This document shows positions 45,300-58,830 of a DNA stretch of 64,000 bases, in pieces. Position 1 is the stretch's first letter, and the number at the start of each line of letters is the position of its first letter. The DNA is taken from NCBI RefSeq assembly GCF_011397635.1, contig NC_064771.1:16989379-17053378 (forward strand), in the 5' to 3' direction. The notes beneath the pieces are model-generated. The model made no database searches and had not been told where the DNA came from. It saw only the letters and a program-made list of their open reading frames with translations. The position numbers and the translations under genes are program-made. This DNA is from Epinephelus fuscoguttatus (lineage: Eukaryota; Chordata; Actinopteri; Perciformes; Serranidae).

Positions 45300-48003
45300 A
45301 CTGCAGCATAAACCACTACTACCATTGATTTTAGTTTACCAATTATAAAGTGCTTCTTAAACAATAAAGCATGATGGTTAAAATGCAAACTCCAAAGGAT
45401 AAAAATAACAGGATTAAGGCTTTAAATGGAAGTAAATTTTCAAGGATAATAAGTGACTGAGTGATCATCCTTCCAGCCTTAGAAGTAATCCAACAACCTT
45501 CACATTTCAGCCTCCAGATGATAATTAAAATCTCTGAATGGGGGCCATAATTGCACCAAATTTGAATCCACAGCTTCTTTTATCTCCCACCATCTTTCAT
45601 CAACTCCATTCAGACTCCTTGGTGACCTGCAGCTCGTCCCTGAGCCCCTTTTGATCCTTTGTTTTTTCTTTTTTTAAATACCATCGCACACGAGCTGCCC
45701 TCCCCTTTGCTCTGTCAGCACCTGCACTTCAGTGTCCTCCAGCTCATCGATGGAGCCTGTCTCTTAAAAATGTATACATCTGTTGCAAATGAGGTAGCCA
45801 ATGTTGGGGGGTAAACCCTCGAGGGGACCGCCAAAATTTAGTGTCTCCGCGGCTCCATCATTGGGTAAACCCCAACCCCCCCAGCTTCTCTGACACATAG
45901 GCTACACACACCTCTTACTTCAGGGGTATCATATCACCTGTCCCTGGGGGTATGCTGGTGTGCAAGGCTGGATGTTTTCATGATAACAGGTGTATTTGAA
46001 TGTATACAACAGGTGGTATGAACGTTGGTTGTGGCGGGCTTTCTTGAATTTACTGCTGGGTTTTTATTTCAGTGAAGAAATGCGTTTTAATCTCACATGT
46101 TTAGCAGTATTTATTTTTAATTACTTACATTTTAAACAAGACTATGGTTGCATTAGCTCCTGTTTCTCAGTTTTGAGGATATTAGGAATCCTGCAAAGCA
46201 TACCAGAGACAATAAATATTTACCTCACAGCTTCTCGTGGTTATTTAGCTTTATTTGCCTCATCTGACCCACGACTGATGAACGCAGGAAGCTTACAGAG
46301 ACAAAACGGAGTTCGTCTGGGTGACTCTTCAATAGAGGTGGTTTCTTTCTGCAGTGAACTGTGTCGTCCTGCAGAGAAGTGCAGACGAGTGAGCAAGCAA
46401 AGGGGAGATGGAAAAAAAGAGGAAAAGGGAACTTGCTGAATAAGTAGAGCATGGAGGAGAGTCCTGAATTGTCTGACACATTCATGCATGCACATGTATG
46501 CATGACTGCCTACACTCACACATACTTTTCGTCTCTATATACACACACACACACACACACACACATTGGCGCACATTTTTGTATAGTCCCGACGTAAGGA
46601 TTTTGGGCCTATCTGCACATGTATGCGGGCTAATCAGGGCCTCTCCACAGACAGAAAGGAAAGGGTCACCCAGGGTGAGATGTTTGTGATGGAAATTTGG
46701 ACGGCAGGCGTAGGAAAACAAAGCTAGAGACAGGACGCCCCAGAGACGACATACTTTACACATGAGATAACACACATTGAGGAGTTACAAAAAAAAATAG
46801 GATCACAAAGCTTTTCTCATTCATATTGCTGATAAAGAGCTGCGTTGCAGTCACTTTCACGAAATTATGAGACAGAATAGGATTAGAAAAGATTTTGTAT
46901 GTAGATTTAATTCGGAGGAGGAGGGAAGGAAAAGCATTTCACCAAGCTTGAAGTGTAGAAATAACTTTAAGGTTAAGAACTAAACTTAACTTAATGTTGA
47001 TGTAGGTTGCAGAACTTTTATATTAGAAGTTTTCGAAAATTTCAAATGATTTAAAACATTGTTCCTTTCCTTCAAGTTGCCTCAAACAGTTCATATTGCT
47101 CTATTTTCAGCTATCTGCATCAACCAAGATGACGCAGTGGAAAAGGTATGACATCAGCCCAGTCAGTCCTTCACCACTGGAGCCCAGGACGTGTAGCCTT
47201 TACTGGGCGTATAGTGCCGAGGCCTAGATTGGGGGCATCTGATGGAATCACCGCGCTTCACTGAGAAATCACACAAAGATTGGATTTAATGGCCCTTCGA
47301 TTGAGCGGTTTTGAAAGGCCAACCTCTGACCCCCAGCCTTGACCCCTGGCAACCCCTCCCATCCTCCAGGGTCCAGTGCTTGTCATTGGTCATTTGTCAA
47401 ACCCCTCGCACTGATCTGATTACCGGCCAATTTGGGATCTGCCGACTACACACTTCTAGGATCAAGACAAGCTGCTTTCAGCATCTTTACATGACAACAC
47501 ATAGCTGGATTGTTGCGGGACAAGTAAAGGGACGAGTTTTTGTCCTATTGAGGCAAAAGAGATGGACAAAACTTTAGATAGACGCCAGCCTTGGTGTTTA
47601 CTTATGTCTATACGGTGTTCATCTGATGAGGAACTGATAGAAATAGGATTTTTTTTTAAAAAAACTAAAACTGTTCAAGAACCACTGAATTGTAGGCCAA
47701 CAAAACGAAGATGATTTAAAACAGAAGTGGAGAATAATCAGATGAATCATCCAAAAATAACACGTCTCACAATGATCCCATCCAAATCTAAGTATTAACA
47801 ATATCCAGACACAAGAAAATCCTCTGTGGTGATTAAAAAAGTATGCCACTATTTATATGGGTCCAAACCAACACGGTTGCAAGGACTACTTTCAGAAACA
47901 CAGCCCTAATCATGCAGGGGAACAAAAAATGCAGTGTTCAAACCAAATAGACTAGTTATTACCCACAATGCAATGATTCGCTGTAAAGAGTTTTTGTTAT
48001 AAT
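45300..48003. other. Intergenic, no gene recognised
   Basis: No exon recognised. (AC)n lies at 46540-46565. 45790-45900 and 47150-47480 are GC-balanced and free of known repeats, so they are candidates for conserved elements. The 149-codon frame at 45990-46439 has no domain, codon or splice support. Confidence 0.45.
46540..46565 (+). repeat. (AC)n microsatellite
   Basis: About 13 AC units in intergenic DNA. Confidence 0.88.
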
Positions 48004-48182
48004 CAGTGGCGTAGTGGAAATTGATAAGGTGGGCGTACTACTGGGCAGATGGGTAGGTTACTGTGGAGGAAGTGCATATACTCTTCTATATATTTCAATG
48101 ACTTTTTGGCTGATAGGTAGGTATAGTGTAAACAGACGGAAAAAGAGGTGGGTATACGTGTTTACCATCCATTACACTACTG
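48004..48182. mobile_element. Small hAT-like MITE, 179 bp
   Basis: The left end CAGTGGCGTAGTGGAAATTG mirrors the right end, which reverse-complements to CAGTAGTGTAATGGATGGTA. The flanks GTTATAAT (47996-48003) and GTCATCAT (48183-48190) match at 6 of 8 positions. No ORF. Confidence 0.7.
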
Positions 48183-48770
48183 GTCATCATGGCTGCCAGG
48201 GGTATTGCAGCTTCAGCATTCATCACGTGACACACACTGGCCCAAAATGTTATTCCCCATACACAATCATTGGAAATGGATGTGCTGAAAACTGATTGTG
48301 TCATCAGACTTTGATCCAATTGGTCCAATAGCATTGGAAAGGTCTAGATTAGCTGACGAAATCATTTTTATCCCATTCATTTGTGTGTTGAGCCAGTGGA
48401 AGTCTTAGACATTCATCCTTTCAATCCTCTGCAGGAAAAAGACTCTGATGTGCACGAACCATTGGCCAAAATGCAGAACTGTGACAAAACCTATTTAGGT
48501 TCATTGGGTGTATACACCCAGTAAGCAACTTTCATAGGACCAAGTCGGGCTCTTCTTTGAATCCACTTCTTAGTAATACATCCATGGCAGGGCTAGCTGC
48601 TGAACTACTGAAGCTAGTGACCTAATGGCTGGCACACTGTCCAGGAATATGCAAGTTTTGGTTAGTTAATCTCCAAGTGTTTTTTTGTTTTTTATCCTTG
48701 GTACTGGGCAGTTTACTCCCATCTAGCATTTTTTTTCTCAGGATTGTGTACAGCATTTCGCTTGGGAACT

Positions 48771-49269
48771 GCCCATTGGTCCGACATCCCATTGTTCCGA
48801 CCATATTAAACCCATTGTTCCGAAGTCCGTTCCGAAATCATCATGATGCCCTGTGGTTAAGGTCTGGTTAGGTTTAGGCACAAAAACCACTTGGTTAGGG
48901 TTAGGAGAAGATCATGGTGTGGGTTAAAATGAAAAAGAAAGTGGCAAATACATAAGCCCTGAGCCTGCTTCGCCTCAAGCCTTTCCCAGCTGACCCAGAG
49001 CCGGTCGCGACACACCATCAAGGCAGAAATATGCCCGCTGGGAGCCATTCAGCACTGCAGAGAGCTCCCCACACAACCCCAACCCCAGAGTTAATAACAG
49101 GAGGTTATGGTGTTTCACTCTCTTCTCTCTATAGCACTTGTATCTCGACCAGTAGCCTACTTTTGTTGCGTTTGCTGATCCTCTATGGTACACAAATACA
49201 GTATAGCCTAGTATAATCACATATCGGAACAACGGGACGTCGGACTAATGGGATGTCGGACCAATGGGC
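48771..49269. mobile_element. MITE with repeated TTGGTCCGAC/TTGTTCCGA ends
   Basis: The left end reads GCCCATTGGTCCGACATCCC followed by repeats of CCCATTGTTCCGA. The right end is its mirror (TTCCGA-type repeats ending GTCGGACCAATGGGC). The internal part carries GGTTAGGTTTAGGCAC and CCACTTGGTTAGGG, seen in other fish repeats. About 500 bp, no ORF; superfamily unclear. Confidence 0.75.
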
Positions 49270-50317
49270 TGTCAGACCACTGACATGGACCCATTACACT
49301 TGATAAAGAGTTTTATTAAAGATGGAAATAAGCTGTCAGAGCTAACAAGCCTGCTAACTGCTTGTTGTCAGTTGATGCTGACAGTTAAGCTGGTATCAAA
49401 CCAAGCATTTACACCGTTTGTTCTTGGTACTGTATGTCATTTCATTTAGTAAAAAGAGTAACTGCAGAAGGGGAAAAAGCTCTCTGAGCTAGCTAGCTCG
49501 CTAACTGTCAGTTAGCTTAGCTGTCAGTTCCAGGTTCCAGGCACTGCTCCAGGCCAATTTTTGTATGATAAAACAGTGGAATTACAGCTTCCGGGTCCAT
49601 CACTTGATGCCATTGGGTCCAAATCAGTGGATACTGTTTTTGAGCGTTAACACCCTCTGTGAGATGACCAATTTTGCTATTGGGATTTGAGCCATTTTGT
49701 CAGATAACATCTCCAAGTCTAGAAGAGCGGCAAGATCAAATCATTTATTCCCATTCAAGTTAGCAGAGGGCTAACCCGGACGTTAGCCACTCAGCCAATG
49801 GTAGTTAGCTGTTTGGCTCGCAAAAGTCTGTAATGCACTTACTCTGGGCCCCACAATGCAGAAGATCCAGATAATTTTATACCCAGGAAGTCAAACTTTT
49901 TTGGCTTCATGCACCACTATGTAACTTAAATAGGAATGAACTGGGCCCTGAACACTGTATCCAGTTGTCTTTATACATCTATAGTCAGTTCTCTGTTCCT
50001 TCATAGATCAGCACCATCAAGGCATTTTGCTATTGGTTGGTGGATTGTATTTGAGTGTCAGAATTCATCAAATTTGAACATGATAAACCCATTTACATGG
50101 GTACAAATCCACTGATTGCAGCGATCTCATTGATGAAGTCAGTGTATGTATGTAATAAGTAAATCAGTGTATGGAGCACAGTGGTTTTATAATCTTATGT
50201 GTGTTTCACTGATGCGTTGTGTCATCTCATATCCGACTGCTCTTAGAAAAATCTTCTGCAAAGGCATGTCAGTCAAACCCAACACTCGCCTTTTCCTGAT
50301 GTGCCATGAATAACTGT

Positions 50318-50362
<45 letters not shown>

Positions 50363-50389
50363 ACCACCCCAAAACAAATCTCTGTCGGC

Positions 50390-50420
<31 letters not shown>

Positions 50421-51865
50421 ACAATTAGCCCAGCTCATTATGTCTGCTTTAGCTCTTTTGGATTGTGTTGTGGGGGTTGGGGTTGCGGCAGGGTGGGGTT
50501 TGGTGACCCTGGAGAGCTTGACCTGAGGGGACATTAGGGGAGTTACGGGGTGAAGACAGGGGGGGATGGGACGTGGACATGCAGGGAGGGAAAGTAACTC
50601 ATTACTTTGTGGTGCCCCTGCTGGTTGTGTTCTCTCCCCATTGATTTTATAAGTGAAAAACACACTGATTAGTCATCACTACTGAACTGCATGAGTTTAG
50701 AACAATTGCTTTTCAATTGATAATGTGATGAATTTCAAGTAAAACAAAGCTCATTATAATTTAAAAAGCTCAATCTTGTCTTTTGCATCCTGCAATTAAT
50801 GACAATCAGTAAACAAATATTGTGTCCATCTGGAGTTAGATGTCATTTAAATCAATGGTTAACTTCGATTTTATACACAGGCCTGTAAACACAGTGGTGG
50901 AGGAGGGGAATATGAGTTTCCCTCCGCATCCCTGAGTTGCTCAGTCACAAGAGTTTTGATTTCCCTCCAAAAACTCTTTTGTAAAACTTCTCCCCCGCCA
51001 CTTATACAAGCTACAACTCAGCCGCCTCCACCCCCAGCCGTCACACATCAATCCATGGTGTGTGTGTGTGTTTTGGGAAGTGGGGGTGTCTCAGCCAGTG
51101 TGCTGTCAGCCCCCCAGGGAGTAAAAGCTTTTTGGACTAACACTGCAAGTTTAAAAAACAAACTCTTTGATTTGAGTTTACTTAAGCTTTTTTTTAGGCC
51201 TCAAACCAACAGATGCAGAGAAAGACACTGAAAATCATTTGCATCTGGTCTGAGAAAAAGTCAAATCTATCTACTGCATAAAGTTGTGTAAAGCACATGT
51301 GCAGTTTTAGTTGTTGCAGATCACAATATCTCATCATTTGCACAGGATTTTGTTTATTTGCGTCTTTAAACTGCACTTTAAAATGTGAGCACAAGACATT
51401 CAACTCTCCTGAACAATCCACATTTTGTTGTCTCCCTGTTTGTGTGTATGTGTGTGCAGGGTCTGAATAAGATGAGTTATTCCTCCTCCCATTGTCAGGA
51501 AGCTTAATCAGGGCTGCAGAGGTGTGTGGGTGACCTCTGACCCTCGGGTATCTCTGGCCTTTTTCTTACTTGCCTTTGCATTTGCATCACGATGTCTCTC
51601 ATTTAACTCTTAACCTAAGGAGTCAGCTTTAGCAACCAGTGGTTCAGAGTTGAAGCATGCACACATAAAGGCACATTTACACAGTCAGTTGTTCACTATA
51701 AATGATTACCAAACACTTCTAGCCACTAACAGACTAAAGTGATAACAAGTCACACATTACATTCATTCCTGCTGCTGTAAACAAGTAGCCTTTCTGTGCA
51801 CTTATTGGAGTATACTTTAGAGCCAATAACTTTTTTATTTATATAAACTTTTACTAAGGAATGGC
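49270..51865. other. Intergenic, repeats but no gene
   Basis: 49290-49560 contains two similar stretches (AAGCTGTCAGAGCTAACAAG and AAGCTCTCTGAGCTAGCTAG) suggesting a diverged local duplication. (CA)n with a run of C is listed separately. Remaining open frames are shadows of repeats. Confidence 0.45.
50320..50422 (+). repeat. (CA)n, 18-base C run, then (CA)n
   Basis: About 19 CA units (50320-50358), a spacer, a run of 18 C at 50389-50406, then about eight more CA units. Likely hypervariable and hard to sequence. Confidence 0.9.
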
Positions 51866-53395
51866 ACTAAAGGGAATACTTTACCCACATGTGCACATTT
51901 GTTATGTTGAATTTGTGAAGAAAACTTGTTTTTCTCGCCTGCCTCAGCAGTGAACTAAGATTCCAAAAATGGAGAAAATGCTTGATCAACTGCAGTAAAA
52001 ATGGTCTCCATTTAACAGCAGCAAAACTATCTCAAACATCTGTTTACACAGCTTGTGCAGTATGAGGTCTCATTTATCCAGTTGTATGCTCAGTACTTCT
52101 CAAACTCATGCATTTTTGCTAAAACATTGTGTTGTTTGATGTGTGTGACGTGCTACAAACCCGAGTTATGGTGGCCTCTGCATCTTTTTTAGCACTCCAA
52201 TGATGCAGTGAAGCATCAACCAGTGGTGTGCTTTGTTTCTGGCTGTGGTACTGTGGTAATTAGCTTAGTTAGCTGGAGCTATGCTAGCTTTCTGTGCACT
52301 GTGTTGTGCAAAGGGACACAATGGGGCTGCAAAATGTGATGTAAAATTTGGCTCAGACATTGATAAACTGCTGAGATATATATTTGACCAAATACAAACT
52401 TGATGACGTTCAGCTGAGGTATTTTGTTGCAAGTAGCAGAGACACAAGCTTGTGGTGACATAAGTACATTAACAAGCACTGTTGTGTTGTCGCATACTGA
52501 GCATACGACTGGATACAGGGTTGGAATGTGAACAAAATTCGGCCCTGTATTTTTCCTTTGAACCGGCCCACAGCTACCATAAACACAGGTTTTCAATGCA
52601 GGTACATTCAATAAACGCCAACACAGTGTACAAACTAAGATAGCCTATAGATTCACCTGCATTTCAACAGGATATACAGTACAGGAACACTTAAAGCTAA
52701 CACCACAATAACTAGTGTCACATGCATCACTTGTAACGATGTAACTCTCTCCTCCTCTGGTGGTGCCGCCAGACTTTTGTGATCATTATCACTGCTGCTA
52801 ACGTTAAGGTTTCCACACTGTTGACATTTACATTACTTTTTAAAACAAGTGAAATCTTAAAACACCTTGCAGTATCAGCCTCAAGTAGTTTTTTTTCCTG
52901 CAATCATCTGTGCTCCACCTGTTTGTTGTTTGGCTGTGTTGTCCATCTTATATGTAGCCTATTTTTATTTCAATTGCCCTGCTCTTCCTGCCTTGATTTC
53001 ATTTATTTTCTGCTTCTACTATTTATTATCTCCTGCTTGACCTCTGACATTACACGATGGACCGATTCATTTGAAGGGGTGTGGGGAGGTGACAAAAGCT
53101 GTTACCGCTCCACCTGCCCAACAGTATAGGTAGGTTATTGACAACCCACATTGCATGTGGTGGCCTTGGGACCCACAAGATGGGCCGGCCCATCTGGTCA
53201 GTTCAACCCTGACTGATCTAAATGAGACTCAGATTTTATTGCAAGAGTTGTATAAGAGTTTGTAAACACATGTTTTGGTATAGTTTTGCTGTTGTTGAAC
53301 GCAGCCCCCTTTTACTCCAATTTATCAAGTATTTTCTCCGTTTTTGAATTCTTTGTTCACGGTGGAGGCATTCAAGAAACATTTTTTTTTCATGA
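51866..53395. mobile_element. Foldback MITE family 2, copy C
   Basis: The left arm (TAAAGGGAATACTTTACCCA, then GCAAAACTATCTCAAACATC, then TCATTTATCCAGTTGTATGC) pairs with the right arm at 53215-53395 (AATGAGACTCAGAT, GGTATAGTTTTGCTGTTGTT, ATTCTTTGTTCACGGTGGAG). A hAT-like insertion at 52516-53211 splits the right arm. The right terminus appears eroded. Confidence 0.65.
52516..53211. mobile_element. hAT-like element inserted in foldback copy C
   Basis: The left end CAGGGTTGGAATGTGA and the right end, reverse-complemented, CAGGGTTGAACTGACC, form hAT-type inverted repeats. Left flank ACTGGATA and right flank ACTGATCT look like a mutated 8-bp duplication: in foldback copy B the intact site reads ACTGGATAAATGAG, which here is split exactly at that point. 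The 116-codon frame inside is not a transposase. Confidence 0.7.
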
Positions 53396-56300
53396 ATTCA
53401 ATCTATTGGGGATTTAACTTGTTAATGAGCATTGCAAAATAGATATCTGTAAGGTAATTCACAGTGGATAAGCAGCTCGAAATGAAAAATAAAATCTCAT
53501 TGATGCACTTAATTTTGTCATTTCCATTTTTACACTCAAAAAAAGAAAAAAAAACACTTCCTCTCATCCTCCTGAAGTCATTATGATCACATCCAGCAAT
53601 GTTCCTATTCCACAATGTAACTCAGTAACTTTGGCACTTTGGTCAAATTAGTTAGGTTTACTTAGAACATATACGTATATTGTTAATGAAGACTGTGTAT
53701 AATGTGCACCCTGTATGAGAACAGAGAGCAGCCTTTATTAGTTGATGGATGTTAAAGTTTTAGTTTGTGTCTGTGCTCTGGCACAAGAGCAGATTACAGG
53801 GCTGAGTGAGTGAATTTAAAGAGGGAAATTGTGATTGACAGCTGGACATGTGTGCATTTGAGTGTCACAGTGAGATGGTTAATTACAGATTAAGTGGGCT
53901 GACGTGTGTGAATCGTGTAGAAAGCCTTGTAAAACATTACACACTCTAAAAAATCTAATAAACAATGACATAAATGGTTTATACTGACAGTAGGACAACA
54001 TAAGCACATGTCTGACTCCAGTAATCATAATGCACCTGCAACCTTCCTTTTATCACATTAAAAGAAGCTGTTTAATCAGCTGAGATGTAAATTGAAACAA
54101 TAATTTCCTGCATTTCCATCTTCTTTCAGCTCAAACAGTGGAACTATTCTTTTACCTTTGTGTACATGTTGCATTCAGACCCACTTGAACAAACTGCATT
54201 AAGTCTATGAGCCTTTCCCCTTCCCAAAATGAGCAAACCCACCAGACAAAGGACCACCATTGTGGATAAATACTGCTTTTGTTTTAGCCATTTGAACCTG
54301 AGGTTTCCCTTAACGCTAAGGAGAGTGTGTTCGCCCTTTTTCTTCTTTTCAGAAGCTTTGGCGCTGAATAAAAAAACCACTGCCAAATGGGAAAACGACT
54401 ACACAGGCAGAAAGAAAGACCAGAATCAATCAGGAAGTGGCTGCTTTTCAGCGGTGCCAGAGGAGCCGGGCAACTTCCTGGTCTCGTTGCCAAGGTGACT
54501 GGAAGCTCAGCCAGCTGGTGCAGCGGGCAGCAGTTGGGTTTAATGGGGGGGATGGTGGAGGATGACGGTTGGGATGTTGGACAGTGGGCAGAGAGATGGT
54601 GAGTGGGGGTGAGGCAGTTTAAATGTAAACACCGAGCACTTCAAACCGCATCCATCTGAATCATCACAATGTGGAGTTTCTGTTCTGTTTATAAGCCTCT
54701 GCAAACAGTCATTTAATCCGTCCAGTTACTCCCAGCTTCTGCTACGCTGGCTTGTTCACACAATATCATGTTGGAGAATTCTGTATAATCTATAACTTTT
54801 TTTTTCATGGCAGACAAATGCACTGATATTATATGGAAGACTGATTTTTTTCTCATAGGAACATGATCGTAAGAGGTAGCAAATATGGTTTAATACTTCA
54901 GAAATAGTCACATAAAAGCAAGAGAAGCAGATTGTGTAAAGATGATTTGGGCTTTTACTGGGCAAACTTAAACTTCACTCATATTAACAATTAAAGATGT
55001 TGAGATGTCAAGTATGGATTTTGGGTCAGTCAAACCAATATGGCATCCCTCTCATTACTATTAAGAGATTAATATTTTTGTCCAATAAAAGGAAAACAAT
55101 CTGTATGGAGCTGAAAAATGCATATTTGAGCCTTATAATGAAGGTATCTAAATTAGCCTATCAACATGACTAATGGCTCCAAACGAGCTTCATTAATATC
55201 TTTTACCACAAGGTGGCTCCTCTGCAGTGGGCTACTCATGATTATTTGCTACTTTTACTTCGCAGTTTTGGTGGTAGAACAAACAAATCTGTCTGCACAC
55301 TATTAAATTATCTGTTTTCCTCTTTTGGATTTGGAATCCATAGTTCGCCTAGACTCAAGATGAGCCATCGCCATTTAGGTTTGGCAAAATTTAAAGGGAA
55401 AGGCGCCAGGTCGTAGATGTATAATGCACATTTTATCTGAAGAAATGTTAAAACATTGTTTTAATTGGTGTTTAGGCTATACAGTTTTACAATTGGAGAA
55501 TGTAAAATCACTTTAGGCCTAAAACAATAATGTATGAAAATAAAAATGTTAAAAAAAATTACAGTCATTTATGTCCTTTTTGGTTTTTTGGACAAACCCA
55601 TAGGGAGCCACTGTAGAGGAGATAAAGAGCCACATGTGTTGCCGGAGCCACAGGTTGCCTTCCCCTGCTCTATATGATGATGTGTTTTTCTTGAGCACAA
55701 AATAAATCAGGACTAAATTATAGTTGTGTTTCATACATGATTGCATGATGGGAGATTTTTAGCGCAGAAAAAAAATGTGCAAGAATATATTTTGTAACAA
55801 GACAGAATGTGAACAGTGTGTCAGTGTTACATTGATTGACAGAGGTGTTTATATCATAAGCATAGATTTGAGGGGGGTTGTAGGTGACACGTCCCCTCCA
55901 AATATTTGCATTTGTCCCCTCCAATAAATACATAAAGTACTGGAAGGCTTTTATTTTGATGAAATTAAAGACATTTTTGACATAAATTGATGCATAAAAG
56001 GCAAAAACTGATGCATAGGATTACTCCAAACACCCTGTTTCATATATGTCATATATGTCCCCCTCAGTGTTTAGACAAAACCTATGCTTGTGGTTATTAT
56101 CATGCACTTGTGTGGCTTATAGCAAACATGCAAATACAGTTATTGCTGCAATTAGTTTTTGCATTATAGTATTTTATTAACCAAATATAACTTGTGCACA
56201 AGCAGGATATTTTGACACATGAAAATTCACTCAGAATTAAGACACAAACAAAACGCCTTCAACCACATTCAGTGTGTTCAGTCCATCCAGCCGAACTAAA

Positions 56301-57608
56301 GATAACAGGCCTACAATAATCCCACATTAATGAAGGTTATGATGTTATGTTTTTGCTGAAACTGTTTATAGGGGTATCATGTCCTCCATCTTTATGTCAG
56401 TGAGGGTAGACTTTGAGGTGTTATGACCTTTAAATTAGTGGGCATTCATTTGTAATTGTTGATCCGTACTTTTTAATTGTAGAAAAGCAAAGAAGTTAAG
56501 TTTATGAAAGGAAAACACAGATTGTGTGCCGTTTAATAAATACTTGGTAAAAACTTGTGTCCTTGATTACAATATACTGCAGCATTAAAGTGTTTGTCCT
56601 CATCTGCCTTGTCTCTGGGCTAAAAACCCAGCTTCTTCAGAGATGGGACTGGCGGGCTGGCTGAGTAGGTGGGTGTTCTGGGGGATCAGGGGACCAGACT
56701 GGTGGGGATAGGTAAACACAGCTGGGGACACACTGCTCTGGTGGGTCTGCGGCTCAACGGCCCCCTTCACACATTTATCAGTGTGTTTGCTCAGGGGATG
56801 TGCCCTAATCTTCACACGCTGATCTCTGTGCCGAGCCTTCCCAGTGGCCCCGACAGGCTACGGATGAAAGTGACCCCGTGCGCAGTCACAGCCTCGCTAA
56901 TTCCTCCATGGCTAAACTTGAATGTTATTCTCTTTATAAAGGCCTATAAAGGTCATCTATGGATCTGTTTGTGTGTGTGTGGTTAAATCTCTCTGTGGGT
57001 GGGATGGCTCTGATAATACATACTAAATTCTTGATCATAATCTGGCCTTTTTTCTTTCTGAATATGCCACCTACAAATGAATAGACCATTGTCATGAGGT
57101 CTCAGAGTTTACCCGCTAAAAAAATTAGCAATGACATATAAAAAAAAAATTGAATATTTTGGAACTTGTTGCTGTTATTATCCTCACTTAGGAGTCACAA
57201 TTTTCTGTCACAGGAGGCTGTAAGTGGGCTACATTAATGTTAATGTTCTCCCCAGTGTTCAGGTTGTTTTTGATTATTGAATTGGTTACTGCTTGAGGGC
57301 TTCAAGTGCTTCAAACCTCTCCAACACTTCTATATCTGTGTATTCTAGCAGAAGCTTCGCTGTAAACGTTGGGTTTCGATAAAACTTTGATTATAGAGCG
57401 CCATCTACTGGTGATTATTTTGTGTTGTGGTGCACAACTCCTGTTAGGGGAATAGATGCTGTAAATTATGGACAGTATAGGCTGTGACACAACCTGTAAA
57501 GATATAGTAGCCTTTAAAGAGCAGGTTAAGGATTTTTTTTTTTTTTCATTTTTAAGTTTGTTCTCATGGGGGAATCATCATCAAATCAAAATGTTTTCAA
57601 AATAGAAC

Positions 57609-57641
<33 letters not shown>

Positions 57642-58340
57642 TTGTGCTCAATCAAGGACACTGACATTCATTATATGTTTGATTTATTACTTTAATTTTA
57701 CTGTCAGAAATTGAGAGGAAACACCCACATGTCTTTCTTTTAATTTTTCTTACACTTATTTGAAACCAAAAGGATCATAGAAATATCAGATATTAAAAAT
57801 GGCCTTTTATGTGTGGTTTTTGTGACATTTCCTTTGTTCTTGAGCCAGATTTGTGGACAGTAAATACTGCTTAATTATGAATTCAATATGTATCTAATAT
57901 TATTTTCAAATACAAATGACACATAAATACTCATTTTAATGAAATGCATTGTGTTTTAAGATATATTTTTATTTTTTACAGTTTGTATATGGGGAAGTCC
58001 AGTGATTTGTGATGTCATCAGGTGAAATGGAACATAAAGTTTTACATATTGGGCTCTTTAAATATTAGAACATTACAACAAACATGTTATTGCATTGCTA
58101 AAATGTATTTTACATTAAACAATCATTATCATTGGTCTGAAATAAAAAATGTTTTTTAAAAAAAAATCACTGGTCCCAAAACTTGCAAGGTAAGCTATGT
58201 GGCATGTTGATTTTTTCTACCAAAAGTGTCACACACTACCTGACTTCACCCTATTTGCTGACCACAGCAATACTCATGCAGCAGGTGAGCACATGACCGG
58301 AGGACAGTAAGCTTCATGGAGGGACACAAGTACTCTGCAA
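53396..58340. other. Intergenic, no gene recognised
   Basis: Mostly AT-rich with no recognised family. A poly-T run occurs at 57609-57634. 56590-56990 is GC-balanced and non-repetitive and could hold conserved regulatory sequence. Open frames such as 54229-54602 lack domains and splice support. Confidence 0.45.
57609..57634 (+). repeat. Poly-T run of 26
   Basis: Uninterrupted T homopolymer; might be the A-tail of a minus-strand retro-insertion, but no element is recognisable next to it. Confidence 0.9.
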
Positions 58341-58364
58341 AAAACTGTTACATACAGAGCCATG

Positions 58365-58830
58365 ATCAAGTCAAGTGGAGTGATCTGCCAGCAAATATTG
58401 TCTTAGAGAATAGTAATGAAAGATTCCAAGTTCTGTTGAAACGTCATCTTTGAATACACTAGAAAATCTGTAAATCTGGTGATCTACTTTGAATGACTTT
58501 AAACCCTTTGTTTCCCTTGGAATTACATGTGAGAAAGCACATGATAGTTATTAGTTAAGGAGGCCTTTGAACAAATGATTTATGTCACTTATGAATTACT
58601 ATTGATTTTGTACTTGGCTGAATTTCTGTTGAGAGGATGATAATATTATTTCTCCTCAGTATGCATATGATTTATTCAGTGAGATGAGCTGTTTTTGTTT
58701 TTGTTGTTGTGTGTATAAATGTGTATGATTGTATGTGTTGTGGACCCCAGGAAGAATAGCCAAAGTGCATACTGATGCTAACAGGGATCCTAAAGAAAGA
58801 CAGACAGAAAGAAAGAAAGAAAGAAAGAAA
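58365..58830 (+). mobile_element. L2-like LINE 3' end with ORF terminus and tail
   Basis: The frame at 58370-58452 encodes VKWSDLPANIVLENSNERFQ and ends LLKRHL with a stop: the C-terminal motif (W..LP..I, F...LK) of L2-type ORF2. The 3' UTR ends at GTGGACCCCAGGAAGAATAG and GGGATCCTAAAG, followed by a (GAAA)n tail (about 58805-58830). Strong 5' truncation. Confidence 0.7.

Noticed and set aside
45990..46439. 149-codon plus-strand ORF
   Set aside because: No domain, no coding bias, and overlapping open frames on the minus strand; no splice context.
50187..50663. 158-codon minus-strand ORF
   Set aside because: It runs through (CA)n and poly-C tracts, giving valine-cysteine and glycine runs; not a credible protein.
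52779..53129. 116-codon ORF
   Set aside because: Lies wholly inside the hAT-like insertion and shows no transposase or other domain.
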